The translations under genes were made by a program, and so were the position numbers. A stretch of DNA of 64,000 nucleotides. It comes from [Pasteurella] aerogenes. GTDB taxonomy: Bacteria > Pseudomonadota > Gammaproteobacteria > Enterobacterales > Pasteurellaceae. The stretch spans positions 682,001 through 746,000 of the forward strand of contig LR134362.1 of assembly GCA_900637275.1 (NCBI GenBank), in the 5' to 3' direction. The notes under the pieces were generated by a model that ran no database searches, was not told the origin of the DNA, and saw only the letters and a list, made by a program, of their open reading frames with translations. Positions 24,877 to 34,406 of the stretch are shown in pieces (the first letter of the stretch is position 1; each line of letters begins with the position of its first letter).

Positions 24877-26811
24877 ATGAATATGACGGAACAATTACAG
24901 CATGAGGCTGAAACATTAGGTATCGCTCTGTCCCATTATGATATTGACGGACAGTTAATTTATGCCAATCCGGAAAGTGTGGCTTACTTTACGCAAGTGT
25001 TGCGTTCAACGGGTGGAGGGACGCGGGGGAATGGCGAACGGTTTGATGATGTTATCGTTGCCCAAGAAAGTGAGCCGATAACTTACGACACCTCGACTTT
25101 AAATTTGCCTCAATGTGCCGCTATTCATATTGCGATTATCGATGAAAACGGGCAATCCGTTTTTGAACAAACTTCTTCTTTGACATCCATTCTTTCCTTA
25201 CCTCCTTTATCTTTTGGTTATTATTCGCTGATCTTAGTTGCCGCCAAGCAGCAATATCGTTTGCGCCTATTCGTCAGCCCGTCCACGGTTTATCAGCCGC
25301 CTGTGTTTGCGCAGAAAAAAGCCTGGGGATTGAATGTACAAGTCTATAGTTTGCGTTCTGAGCGAAATTGGGGGATTGGGGATTTTGCCGATTTAGCCTA
25401 TTTAGCAAAAAGTGCGGTCAAATTTGGTGCTGATTTTATTGGCATTAATCCGCTGCATTTGTTATATCCGTCTGTGCCGGAATGGGCAAGTCCTTATAGT
25501 TCTTCTTCCCGTCGTTGGTTAAATTATCTTTATCTTGCTATTGATCAATTGCCGGAATTTAAATTGTGCAAATCCGTACAATCTTGGTTTACCACAGAAG
25601 AAATTCAACAGCAATTGAATGCATTGCGTGCCAGCGAATTGGTGGATTACAGCAGTGTGCATCAGCTTAAAATAAGGGCGTTAGAAAAATTGTTTGATTT
25701 TTTCAAACGCAGTAAATCTGCCAAAATTAACGCTCGCCGCGAAGCCTTTGCTGCCTTTGTACGAGGTGAAGGGGAAGATTTGTTGTTACAAGGATTGTTT
25801 AATGTTTTAGACAGTTTAGAACACGATAAAATGCCGGAGGATGAAAATCAAATTGGCTGGCTTGGCTGGCGACAAGAATGGCAACAGTTAAGCATTGAAC
25901 AACGTGATGCACTGCTGACACAGCACCAAGAAAAAGTGATGTTTTATGCTTGGTTACAATGGATCACTGCAGTACAGTTGGCGGAATTGCAAGCGGATTG
26001 TTTAACCTCCGGCATGGCGTTGGGGCTTTATGGTGATTTGGCAGTAAGCAGCTCGCGCGGTAGCGTGGATGTGTGGTCTGATCCAAGTTTATATTGCGTT
26101 AATGTTTCTGTCGGCGCGCCGCCTGATCCACTTGGACCTGTGGGACAAAATTGGAATATTCCGCCTTATAATGCTACAGAATTAAAAGCTCGTGGTTTTC
26201 AACCTTTTATTGAGATGTTACGTGCGAATATGCGCCATTTTGGTGTGTTGCGAATCGATCATATTATGGGATTGTTTCGTCTGTGGCTGATTCCTGAAGG
26301 TAAAACAGCGTCGGATGGATTATATGTGCGCTGTGCCTTTGAGGCATTGATGGCGGTACTTGCCATTGAAAGTCAGCGCCATCGTTGTTTGATTATCGGC
26401 GAAGATTTGGGGACGGTACCTGATGAAGTGCGGTCAAAATTAAACGCGTTATCAATTTTTTCTTATTTTGTGTTGTATTTCGAACAACGCGAGCAACAAT
26501 TCCCGAATAATCAAGCATTTCCATTAAAAGCCTTTGCTACTATTGGTACTCATGATGTGCCATCGCTTGCCAGTTTCTGGCATTGTCGCGTCAATGATAT
26601 GATTCATCAATATGTTGCTGAAAGCCGAACCCAATTGATCGGCGTTCAGTTAGAAAATTTATTAAATCAAGAGGTTTCCTTTAATTTGCCGGGAACTTCA
26701 ACCGAATATCCGAACTGGCGGAAAAAGCTACCTTATACTTTGGAAGGGTTGTTTAGTAATGATTATATTCCGTCATTTTTAACCCGAATTAATTCGGCAC
26801 GACACAAATAA
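24877..26811 (+). CDS. malQ: 4-alpha-glucanotransferase (amylomaltase)
   Basis: Transfers maltosyl and longer units between maltodextrins, linking glycogen breakdown products to glucose. This GH77 protein has 644 residues, about 50 shorter than E. coli MalQ (694), mostly in the N-terminal region. GH77 marks are DLAVSSSRGSVDVW, GAPPDPLGPVGQNW, the nucleophile Asp in LRIDHIMG, the acid/base Glu in IIGEDLGTVP, and GTHDVPSLASFW. It opens the six-gene glycogen cluster and ends 13 bases before glgB. Two internal uptake sequences are near 25411 and 26427. Confidence 0.95.
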   Translation: MNMTEQLQHEAETLGIALSHYDIDGQLIYANPESVAYFTQVLRSTGGGTRGNGERFDDVIVAQESEPITYDTSTLNLPQCAAIHIAIIDENGQSVFEQTSSLTSILSLPPLSFGYYSLILVAAKQQYRLRLFVSPSTVYQPPVFAQKKAWGLNVQVYSLRSERNWGIGDFADLAYLAKSAVKFGADFIGINPLHLLYPSVPEWASPYSSSSRRWLNYLYLAIDQLPEFKLCKSVQSWFTTEEIQQQLNALRASELVDYSSVHQLKIRALEKLFDFFKRSKSAKINARREAFAAFVRGEGEDLLLQGLFNVLDSLEHDKMPEDENQIGWLGWRQEWQQLSIEQRDALLTQHQEKVMFYAWLQWITAVQLAELQADCLTSGMALGLYGDLAVSSSRGSVDVWSDPSLYCVNVSVGAPPDPLGPVGQNWNIPPYNATELKARGFQPFIEMLRANMRHFGVLRIDHIMGLFRLWLIPEGKTASDGLYVRCAFEALMAVLAIESQRHRCLIIGEDLGTVPDEVRSKLNALSIFSYFVLYFEQREQQFPNNQAFPLKAFATIGTHDVPSLASFWHCRVNDMIHQYVAESRTQLIGVQLENLLNQEVSFNLPGTSTEYPNWRKKLPYTLEGLFSNDYIPSFLTRINSARHK

Positions 26812-26824
26812 GTGAGGATTTTTT

Positions 26825-29362
26825 ATGAACAAATTAGTTGCACAAGCGGAAATTGATGCGTTTTTTGCCGGTCGCCATGCGGATCCTTTTGCAGTGTTAG
26901 GGATGCATGAAACAGAACAGGGGATTGAAATTAGAGCGATATTGCCTGATGCGAGTCGGGTGGTGGTATTGAATAAAGAAACGCATCAAGCCATTTGTGA
27001 GTTAAATTGTGTTGATGAGCGGGGATTTTTTACCGCTGTTGTACCGGATACGAGAAGCTTTTTTGCTTATCAATTACAAGTATTTTGGGGGAATGAATCA
27101 CAAATTGTCGAAGATCCATATCGTTTCCATCCGATGATGAGCGATTTGGATAATTGGTTCTTTGCCGAGGGTTCATATTTAAGACCTTATGAAATTCTAG
27201 GGGCGCATTTTATGGAGTGTGACGGTGTCACGGGTGTGAGTTTTCGTTTATGGGCGCCGAATGCTAAACGTGTTTCTGTAGTGGGAGATTTTAACTATTG
27301 GGATGGGCGTCGCAATCCGATGCGACGTCATCAATCAACAGGCATTTGGGAATTATTTCTGCCCAAAGCCTCTCTTGGACAATTGTATAAATTTGAATTA
27401 TTAGATTGCAATGATCAACTGCGCTTAAAAGCCGATCCTTATGCGTTTAGTTCGCAATTGCGTCCGGATACTGCCTCGCAAATTAGCGCGTTGCCGGATA
27501 TTGTTGCCATGACAGAGCAACGTCGCAAAGCGAATCGGGTGGATCAACCGATATCAATTTATGAAGTGCATTTAGGCTCGTGGCGGCGCAATTTAGCCAA
27601 TAATTATTGGTTGGATTATGATCAAATTGCCGAGGAATTGATTCCTTATGTAAAAGAAATGGGCTTTACACATATTGAATTTTTACCACTGTCGGAATTT
27701 CCGTTTGATGGTTCTTGGGGCTATCAACCGATCGGGCTTTATGCTCCGACTAGCCGCTTTGGCTCGCCGGAAGCCTTCAAACGTTTAATTGATAAAGCGC
27801 ACCAAGCAGGAATTAATGTGATTTTAGATTGGGTGCCGGGACATTTCCCAAGCGATACTCATGGGTTAGCGGCATTTGATGGCACTGCGCTTTATGAACA
27901 CGCCGATCCTCGCGAAGGTTATCATCAAGATTGGAATACGTTGATTTATAACTATGGTCGTCATGAAGTGAAAAATTTCTTGGCAAGCAATGCGTTATAT
28001 TGGTTAGAACGTTTCGGTTTGGACGGTATTCGGGTGGATGCGGTTGCCTCGATGATTTATCGTGATTATAGTCGCGCGGATGGGCAATGGATCCCAAATC
28101 AATATGGTGGGCGCGAAAATTTAGAGGCGATTGCCTTTTTAAAACATACCAACGAGATTATCCAAAGAGAAATTGATGGGGCAATTTCGATTGCAGAAGA
28201 ATCAACTTCCTTTGCCGGCGTTAGCCATCCTTTGAAAGAAGGCGGTTTAGGCTTTAATTTTAAATGGAATATGGGATGGATGAATGACACGCTGTCTTAT
28301 ATGCAAAAAGATCCGATTTACCGTCAATATCATCACAATCAAATGACTTTCGGTATGATGTATCAATATAGCGAAAATTTTGTGTTGCCACTTTCTCATG
28401 ACGAAGTGGTACATGGAAAATATTCCTTATTGGGCAAAATGCCGGGGGATGCATGGCAACAATTTGCGAATTTACGTGCTTATTATGGCTATATGTGGGG
28501 TTATCCGGGCAAAAAATTATTGTTTATGGGCAATGAATTTGCCCAAGGGCGCGAGTGGAATTATCAAGAAAGCCTAGATTGGTATTTGTTGGAAGATGAA
28601 TTTGGTGGCGGTTGGCATAAAGGTGTGCAAGATTTTGTAAAAGATTTGAACCGCACTTATCAACAACAAGCGGCATTGTACGAGTTGGATAATGATCCTG
28701 CCGGTTTTGAATGGCTGGTGGTGGATGATGCCGCGAATTCGGTGTTTGTCTTTGAACGCCGCAGTCGTCAAGGAGAGCCGATTATCGTGGTGAGTAACTT
28801 TACGCCGGTGCCTCGTCATGACTATCGTTTTGGTGTAAATATCGCAGGGGAATATGAAGAAATTCTTAATTCCGATGCCGGCGTTTATAAGGGTTCTAAT
28901 GTAGCTAACCTAGGCAAATTAGTTACCGAAGAAATTGAAAGCCATGGCAAAACCCATTCTCTTAGTTTAGTCATTCCGCCACTTGCCACTGTTTATTTAA
29001 AGCTAAAAAAGGCGAAAAAAACCGCAGCTAAAAAACGGACAACAGTAAAAAAAGTAACAACGAAAGATGTAACTACAGCGGCAGATAGCGTTGCAGAGAC
29101 GGTGAAAAAAACGTCAGTGAAAAAAACAAGTGCAAAACGTACAAGTGCAAAAACAGCAGCTAAAACGCAAGTGGAGTCTCAAGTCGTTGCAGAAGATAAG
29201 GCGGAAAAACCGGTGACAAAAACGCGCGCAACGAGAACTAAAACGCGAAAAGCGGAAGTAGCGGCGATAGAAGATAAATCGACAACTTCCGTAGAAAAGA
29301 CAACTGCTGTGCAAGCAAAAGGTCGCGTAAGAAAAAGTGCGGTGAAAAAAACGCAAGAATAA
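26825..29362 (+). CDS. glgB: 1,4-alpha-glucan branching enzyme with long basic C-terminal tail
   Basis: Creates the alpha-1,6 branches of glycogen. Residues 1 to about 725 are a full GH13 branching enzyme: N-terminal CBM48-type modules, then the barrel with GIRVDAVASMIY (nucleophile Asp), AEESTSF (acid Glu) and LSHDEV. This equals the usual length of about 730. Unusually, the frame continues for about 120 residues (726-845) rich in Lys, Thr, Ala and Val with repeated KKT, AKT and VKK units, resembling histone H1-like or AlgP-like tails. The last residues KSAVKK are encoded by an uptake sequence near 29334. A GAGG precedes the ATG and glgX follows after 16 bases. Core assignment is firm; the tail's role is unknown. 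Confidence 0.95.
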   Translation: MNKLVAQAEIDAFFAGRHADPFAVLGMHETEQGIEIRAILPDASRVVVLNKETHQAICELNCVDERGFFTAVVPDTRSFFAYQLQVFWGNESQIVEDPYRFHPMMSDLDNWFFAEGSYLRPYEILGAHFMECDGVTGVSFRLWAPNAKRVSVVGDFNYWDGRRNPMRRHQSTGIWELFLPKASLGQLYKFELLDCNDQLRLKADPYAFSSQLRPDTASQISALPDIVAMTEQRRKANRVDQPISIYEVHLGSWRRNLANNYWLDYDQIAEELIPYVKEMGFTHIEFLPLSEFPFDGSWGYQPIGLYAPTSRFGSPEAFKRLIDKAHQAGINVILDWVPGHFPSDTHGLAAFDGTALYEHADPREGYHQDWNTLIYNYGRHEVKNFLASNALYWLERFGLDGIRVDAVASMIYRDYSRADGQWIPNQYGGRENLEAIAFLKHTNEIIQREIDGAISIAEESTSFAGVSHPLKEGGLGFNFKWNMGWMNDTLSYMQKDPIYRQYHHNQMTFGMMYQYSENFVLPLSHDEVVHGKYSLLGKMPGDAWQQFANLRAYYGYMWGYPGKKLLFMGNEFAQGREWNYQESLDWYLLEDEFGGGWHKGVQDFVKDLNRTYQQQAALYELDNDPAGFEWLVVDDAANSVFVFERRSRQGEPIIVVSNFTPVPRHDYRFGVNIAGEYEEILNSDAGVYKGSNVANLGKLVTEEIESHGKTHSLSLVIPPLATVYLKLKKAKKTAAKKRTTVKKVTTKDVTTAADSVAETVKKTSVKKTSAKRTSAKTAAKTQVESQVVAEDKAEKPVTKTRATRTKTRKAEVAAIEDKSTTSVEKTTAVQAKGRVRKSAVKKTQE

Positions 29363-29378
29363 GTGCAAAAATAAGCGG

Positions 29379-31394
29379 ATGCAAATGAGTAATATCCAGA
29401 TTAAGGAAAACAGTAAGAAAATGAGCAAAGTGGGTGTCGGCGTGCCTTATCCGTTGGGCTGCACAGTGTGGATAGAAAAACAAAGAAAGGGGCTGAATTT
29501 TAGCTTGTTTTCTTCCAAAGCAAGTCGGGTTGAGCTTTGCTTGTTTGATGAATATGAGCGGGAAACTCGTTTTGAGTTAACGCAGAAAACCGAGGATATT
29601 TGGCATATTTGGTTATCGGATATTGCGCAAGGAACGCGTTACGGTTATCGGGTATATGGTGAAGATCCTTGGTTTAATCCACAAAAATTATTGCTTGATC
29701 CTTATGCTAAAGTTGTAGAAGGAAAACCGGATTTAAGTAGCGCGGAAAAACAAGCTTGGTTTGAATTGAGCGATTGGCGTGATAATGCGGCAGTAGCACC
29801 TAAAGCGAAAATTGAGATAGCGGATTTTGATTGGGAAGCGGATCGATTTCCTGATGTTTCGTGGGCGAATACGATTATTTATGAGCTGCATGTTAAAGGC
29901 TTTAGCCAATTACAAACTACGTTACCAAAAGAGATTCGCGGTACTTATGCGGGATTAGCTCATCCGACGTCTATTGCCTATTTACAAAATTTAGGTATTA
30001 CTACGGTAGAGTTGTTGCCGATAAATTATTTTGTTGATGAACCGCATTTGCAGCAAAAACAACTGCAAAATTATTGGGGTTATAACCCGTTGGCGATGTT
30101 TGCGGTGGAACCTAAATATTGGTCGGGAAAAGCAGGCAGTTCACCTTTGAATGAATTTAAAACCATGGTCAAAGCCTTGCATCAGGCGGGAATTGAAGTG
30201 ATTTTAGATGTGGTATTTAATCATACTGCCGAATCGGAACAAGGGTATCCGACGTTTAGCCAACGCGGAATCGACGATGATTATTACTATTGGAAAGACG
30301 CGCAAGGGCGTTATTTGAACTGGACGGGATGCGGCAATATGCTGAATTTATCGCAGCCGATGAGCCGAAAATGGGTGTTGGATTGTTTGTGCTATTGGGT
30401 GGAAGAATGCCATGTGGACGGATTCCGCTTTGATTTAGCCACCGTTTTAGGGCGTGAAACACCGAATTATCACGTGCAGGCGCAATTGTTCCACGACATT
30501 GCCACTGAGCCGCGTTTGCAAGGGCGTAAATTTATTGCAGAGCCTTGGGATATTGGTGAATATGGCTATCAAGTGGGGAATTTCCCAGATTATTTTGCCG
30601 AGTGGAATGATCGATTTAGAGATGATATTTCGCGTTTCTGGTTGTGGCAAAGTGGCGAGTTAGGCGCCTTTGCCGAACGCTTTGCCGGCTCCAGCGATCT
30701 TTATCAACGGGATAGTCGTAAGCCGCATCATTCGGTTAATTTTATTACTGCCCATGACGGTTTTACGTTACATGATGCGGTAAGTTATAACGAAAAGCAT
30801 AACTGGGCGAATGGGGAAGAAAATCGCGATGGCAGAAATGAAAATTACAGTTATAACCACGGCATTGAAGGTACAGATGGGCTTTCCGAGCAAGTAAAGT
30901 GCGGTCGTTTTTTTAGTAGAATAGCGTTATTACGCAGCTTGTTGTTGGCAAATGGTACGCCCATGTTACTGGCTGGAGACGAATTTGGTAATACGCAATG
31001 GGGCAATAATAATGCCTATTGTCAGGATAATGAAATGGCTTGGTTGAAATGGGATGAATTTGACCAAGCATTATTTGAGGTTGTCAAGCAAACGATTGCC
31101 TTGCGTAAAAAAATATGCAGTTTATCTCGTGATCAATGGTGGACTGCAGAAAATGTACAATGGTTGGATACGCAAGGGCTGCCAATGACGGTGGCGCAGT
31201 GGCAAAATCCCGATTTAAAAGCAATGCAGATAGTGTTGGATAATCAGTGGTTATTTTTGATTAATGCTAAAGCAAGCTTACAAACTTTTTTCTTGCCTGA
31301 TGGGCAATGGGAAACAATAGATGGTGTACACCTAAATGAAAATCAATATAGTGTTGATTTGTTGGCATTTAGTGTGTTGCGAAAAGTGGCTTAA
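29379..31394 (+). CDS. glgX: Glycogen debranching enzyme
   Basis: Hydrolyses alpha-1,6 branches of limit dextrin left by glycogen phosphorylase. A GH13 protein of up to 671 residues (E. coli 657). Motifs: DVVFNHTAE, GFRFDLATVLG with the nucleophile Asp, EPWDIGEYGYQVG with the acid Glu, and ITAHDGFTLHDAV. The start is uncertain: ATG codons occur at 29379, 29385 and 29421. The last gives MSKVGVGVPYPLG, which lines up best with the E. coli N-terminus and follows an AAGGA about 13 bases upstream. Third gene of the glycogen cluster. Confidence 0.94.
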   Translation: MQMSNIQIKENSKKMSKVGVGVPYPLGCTVWIEKQRKGLNFSLFSSKASRVELCLFDEYERETRFELTQKTEDIWHIWLSDIAQGTRYGYRVYGEDPWFNPQKLLLDPYAKVVEGKPDLSSAEKQAWFELSDWRDNAAVAPKAKIEIADFDWEADRFPDVSWANTIIYELHVKGFSQLQTTLPKEIRGTYAGLAHPTSIAYLQNLGITTVELLPINYFVDEPHLQQKQLQNYWGYNPLAMFAVEPKYWSGKAGSSPLNEFKTMVKALHQAGIEVILDVVFNHTAESEQGYPTFSQRGIDDDYYYWKDAQGRYLNWTGCGNMLNLSQPMSRKWVLDCLCYWVEECHVDGFRFDLATVLGRETPNYHVQAQLFHDIATEPRLQGRKFIAEPWDIGEYGYQVGNFPDYFAEWNDRFRDDISRFWLWQSGELGAFAERFAGSSDLYQRDSRKPHHSVNFITAHDGFTLHDAVSYNEKHNWANGEENRDGRNENYSYNHGIEGTDGLSEQVKCGRFFSRIALLRSLLLANGTPMLLAGDEFGNTQWGNNNAYCQDNEMAWLKWDEFDQALFEVVKQTIALRKKICSLSRDQWWTAENVQWLDTQGLPMTVAQWQNPDLKAMQIVLDNQWLFLINAKASLQTFFLPDGQWETIDGVHLNENQYSVDLLAFSVLRKVA

Positions 31395-31441
31395 ATTCAA
31401 CCGCACTTTGGGTTGAAATAATTGGAAAAATGGAGTTCGCT

Positions 31442-32752
31442 ATGAAAAGTAGTATTTCTCAATTACCTAGTAAATATGAATTAGTCAAGGAAACATTGGT
31501 GCTTATCTTAGCCGGTGGTCGCGGTTCGCGCTTACATGAATTAACCGATAAACGCGCTAAACCGGCGTTATATTTCGGCGGTAACCGTCGCATTATTGAT
31601 TTTGCGTTGTCTAACTGTATTAATTCCGGGTTAAATCGTATTGGGGTAGTAACACAATATGCAGCGCATTCCTTATTGCGTCATTTGCAAAACGGATGGT
31701 CTTTTTTACCGCAAGAACGTGGCGAGTTCATTGATATGTTGCCGGCGCGTCAACAAATTGATGATTCTACATGGTATCGTGGTACTGCCGATGCGGTATA
31801 TCAAAATATGGCAATTATCCGTGATCATTATCGTCCGAAATATATCTTGATTTTAGCCGGTGACCATATTTATAAACAAGATTATAGCCAAATGCTATTG
31901 GATCATGTCTCAAGCGGAGCGAAATGTACTGTGGGCTGTATTGAGGTGCCACGTAAAGAGGCGAAAGAGTTTGGTGTGATGGCAGTGGATGAAAACTTGA
32001 AAGTCAAAGCCTTTGTGGAAAAACCGAAAGATCCACCTGCGATGGTCGGCAAGCCGGATACCTCATTAGCTTCTATGGGAATTTATGTATTCGATGCGGC
32101 ATATTTGTATAAAGTGTTGGAACGTGAAGTCAATACACCTTATACTTCCCATGACTTTGGTAAGGATGTGTTACCGAAATGCTTGGAAGAAGGCGTATTA
32201 TATGCCCATCCGTTTAGTCGTTCTTGTATGGGGCGTAATACCGAGGGAGAAATCTATTGGCGTGATGTGGGAACCTTGGATAGTTTTTGGCAATCTAATA
32301 TTGATTTAGTCTCGGAAAATCCGCAATTGGATATTTATGATCAACGCTGGCCAATTCGCGGTAATCCGGTACAGGCTTATCCATCTAAGTTTTTTTATCG
32401 AAAATCAAATATTGGTGCGGTGGATAATTCCTTGATAGCAGGTGGCTGTGTGATTACTGATGCGTCGATCAGCTATTCTGTGTTATTTGATCGTGTTATT
32501 GTTAACGAAGATTCTACGGTGGAACATTCGGTCATTTTACCGCAAGTAAAAATCGGTAAAAACTGTGTATTAAAAAATTGTATTGTTGATCGCCATTCGG
32601 TTATTCCAGACGGAATGAAAATAGGGGTCGATATTGAGGAAGATCGTAAGCGTTTCCGCGTAAGTAGTACCGGACGGGTTGTGTTAGTCACGCCAAGCAT
32701 GCTTAAAAAGCTCAATGGTGAGCAAGTAGAATCAGAAGATCATTTGGATTAA
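31442..32752 (+). CDS. glgC: Glucose-1-phosphate adenylyltransferase
   Basis: Makes ADP-glucose, the committed and allosterically controlled step of glycogen synthesis. The 436 residues include the nucleotidyltransferase motif LAGGRGSRLHELTDKRAKPA, WYRGTADAVYQN, the substrate-binding VEKPKDPP, and a C-terminal left-handed beta-helix (hexapeptide-like IGKNCVLKNCIVD). I use the ATG at 31442, which has GGAG five to eight bases upstream, rather than that at 31430. An uptake sequence lies in the gap after glgX. Confidence 0.96.
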   Translation: MKSSISQLPSKYELVKETLVLILAGGRGSRLHELTDKRAKPALYFGGNRRIIDFALSNCINSGLNRIGVVTQYAAHSLLRHLQNGWSFLPQERGEFIDMLPARQQIDDSTWYRGTADAVYQNMAIIRDHYRPKYILILAGDHIYKQDYSQMLLDHVSSGAKCTVGCIEVPRKEAKEFGVMAVDENLKVKAFVEKPKDPPAMVGKPDTSLASMGIYVFDAAYLYKVLEREVNTPYTSHDFGKDVLPKCLEEGVLYAHPFSRSCMGRNTEGEIYWRDVGTLDSFWQSNIDLVSENPQLDIYDQRWPIRGNPVQAYPSKFFYRKSNIGAVDNSLIAGGCVITDASISYSVLFDRVIVNEDSTVEHSVILPQVKIGKNCVLKNCIVDRHSVIPDGMKIGVDIEEDRKRFRVSSTGRVVLVTPSMLKKLNGEQVESEDHLD

Positions 32753-32807
32753 TAGGATAAGACGGTGCGGATAGCACCGTCAGTATTAGGTTAAGGAATA
32801 AAATTTA

Positions 32808-34247
32808 ATGAGAGTGTTACACGTTTGTTCAGAATTATATCCTTTATTAAAAACTGGTGGATTAGCCGATGTGATGGGGGCGTTGCCTTTTGCACAAAAA
32901 GAAATCGGTATTGATGCTCGAGTTGTGGTTCCCGGTTATCCGGCAATGCTCAATGGCATTGCGAATACGGTTGTCGTCGCGGAATTTGATAATTTTGCGG
33001 GTCATGTAGTATTGCGTTATGGGGAATATAACGGAGTAGGAATTTATCTGATTGATGCGCCGCATTTATATTGGCGGGAAGGTAATCCTTATCATGATAT
33101 GTGGTATAACGATTATACGGATAATTATAAACGCTTTGCATTATTGGCTTGGGTTGGTGCGGAATTAGCGACGGGTTTAGATTTTTGGTGGCAAGCGCAA
33201 GTCGTGCATTCCCATGATTGGCACGCCGGCTTAACCAGCGCTTATTTAGCCAATAAAGGACGACCGGCAAAATCGGTATTTACTATCCATAATTTAGCGT
33301 ATCAGGGTAAATTCTCCCCTTATCATTTATTTGAAATTGGTTTACCAAGCCATATGTATCATGTGGAAGGCTTGGAGTTTTATGGTGAAATGTCTTATCT
33401 GAAAGCCGGGCTTTATTATTCTGATGTTTCTACAGCGGTCAGCCCGACTTATGCCAAAGAAATTACGACACCGGAATTTTCTTACGGTTTACAAGGTTTG
33501 TTGAATACCTTGCAATGGCAAGGCAGATTGGTTGGGATTTTAAATGGAGTTGATGCGAAAATTTGGAGTCCAAATCAAGATCCGTATCTCGAAGATCATT
33601 ATCAAGTAGATAACCTTAGTGGAAAAGCTAAAAATAAAGCCAAATTGCAAGCATATTTTCAATTACCACAACAGCCGGATGCGCTATTATTTGTGATGGT
33701 GACTCGCTTAACCGAACAAAAAGGTGTGGATTTACTGATTGAAAGTGCAGAAGAAATTGTCAATCACGGTGGGCAATTAGTGGTGCTTGGATCGGGGGCG
33801 CAGCATTTGGAACAAGGGTTGCTGTATTTAATGGATCGTTATCCACATAATGTAGCAGTAAAAATCGGTTATGATGAAGTCTTATCACATTTAATTATTG
33901 CCGGTGGTGATGTGATTTTAGTACCAAGTCGTTTTGAGCCTTGCGGATTAACTCAGCTTTATGGTTTGAAATACGGTACCTTGCCATTAGTGCGTTTAAC
34001 CGGCGGGTTAGCGGATACCGTAGTGCATTGTACGCAAGAAAATATGGCAGCGCATAAAGCGACCGGCTTTGTATTTAATGATGCAGATCGCGGCGGTATG
34101 TTATATGCTATAGGTTGTGCATTTGAATTATGGCAAAAACAAGCGCAGTGGGGTGAAGTACAAGCGGTGGCAATGGCACAAGATTTTAGTTGGAAAATTT
34201 CCGCCGAACAATATCGAGCTTTGTATCAGCGCATTCTGTTCGCTTAA
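32808..34247 (+). CDS. glgA: Glycogen synthase (ADP-glucose), GT5
   Basis: Extends alpha-1,4-glucan chains from ADP-glucose. The 479 residues match E. coli GlgA (477). It shows the N-terminal KTGGLADVMGALP loop that binds ADP-glucose, HSHDWHAGL, the C-terminal domain motif ILNGVDAKIW, and the retaining GT motif PSRFEPCGLTQLYGLKYG with its catalytic Glu. It sits 55 bases after glgC and is followed by a terminator-like hairpin before glgP. Confidence 0.96.
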   Translation: MRVLHVCSELYPLLKTGGLADVMGALPFAQKEIGIDARVVVPGYPAMLNGIANTVVVAEFDNFAGHVVLRYGEYNGVGIYLIDAPHLYWREGNPYHDMWYNDYTDNYKRFALLAWVGAELATGLDFWWQAQVVHSHDWHAGLTSAYLANKGRPAKSVFTIHNLAYQGKFSPYHLFEIGLPSHMYHVEGLEFYGEMSYLKAGLYYSDVSTAVSPTYAKEITTPEFSYGLQGLLNTLQWQGRLVGILNGVDAKIWSPNQDPYLEDHYQVDNLSGKAKNKAKLQAYFQLPQQPDALLFVMVTRLTEQKGVDLLIESAEEIVNHGGQLVVLGSGAQHLEQGLLYLMDRYPHNVAVKIGYDEVLSHLIIAGGDVILVPSRFEPCGLTQLYGLKYGTLPLVRLTGGLADTVVHCTQENMAAHKATGFVFNDADRGGMLYAIGCAFELWQKQAQWGEVQAVAMAQDFSWKISAEQYRALYQRILFA

Positions 34248-34257
34248 TTGATTTATC

Positions 34258-34305
34258 AAAGGAATGGAATAATTAGATTAGGTTTAATTATGCATTCCTT
34301 TTTTT
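34258..34305 (+). terminator. Terminator-like hairpin between glgA and glgP
   Basis: AAAGGAATG (34258-34266) pairs with CATTCCTTT (34293-34301), with further inner A/T pairing (ATAATTA with TAATTAT), then T to 34305. It implies that glgP is partly uncoupled from the upstream genes. Confidence 0.75.
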
Positions 34306-34406
34306 GTGTAAAAAATATTTAATACAAAATACCATGAAAAAGAGTTGTAATTTTATTCTAAATGCATAAAATTCACTCGTTTTTTTTATTGAGGAGCTTA
34401 CATATT

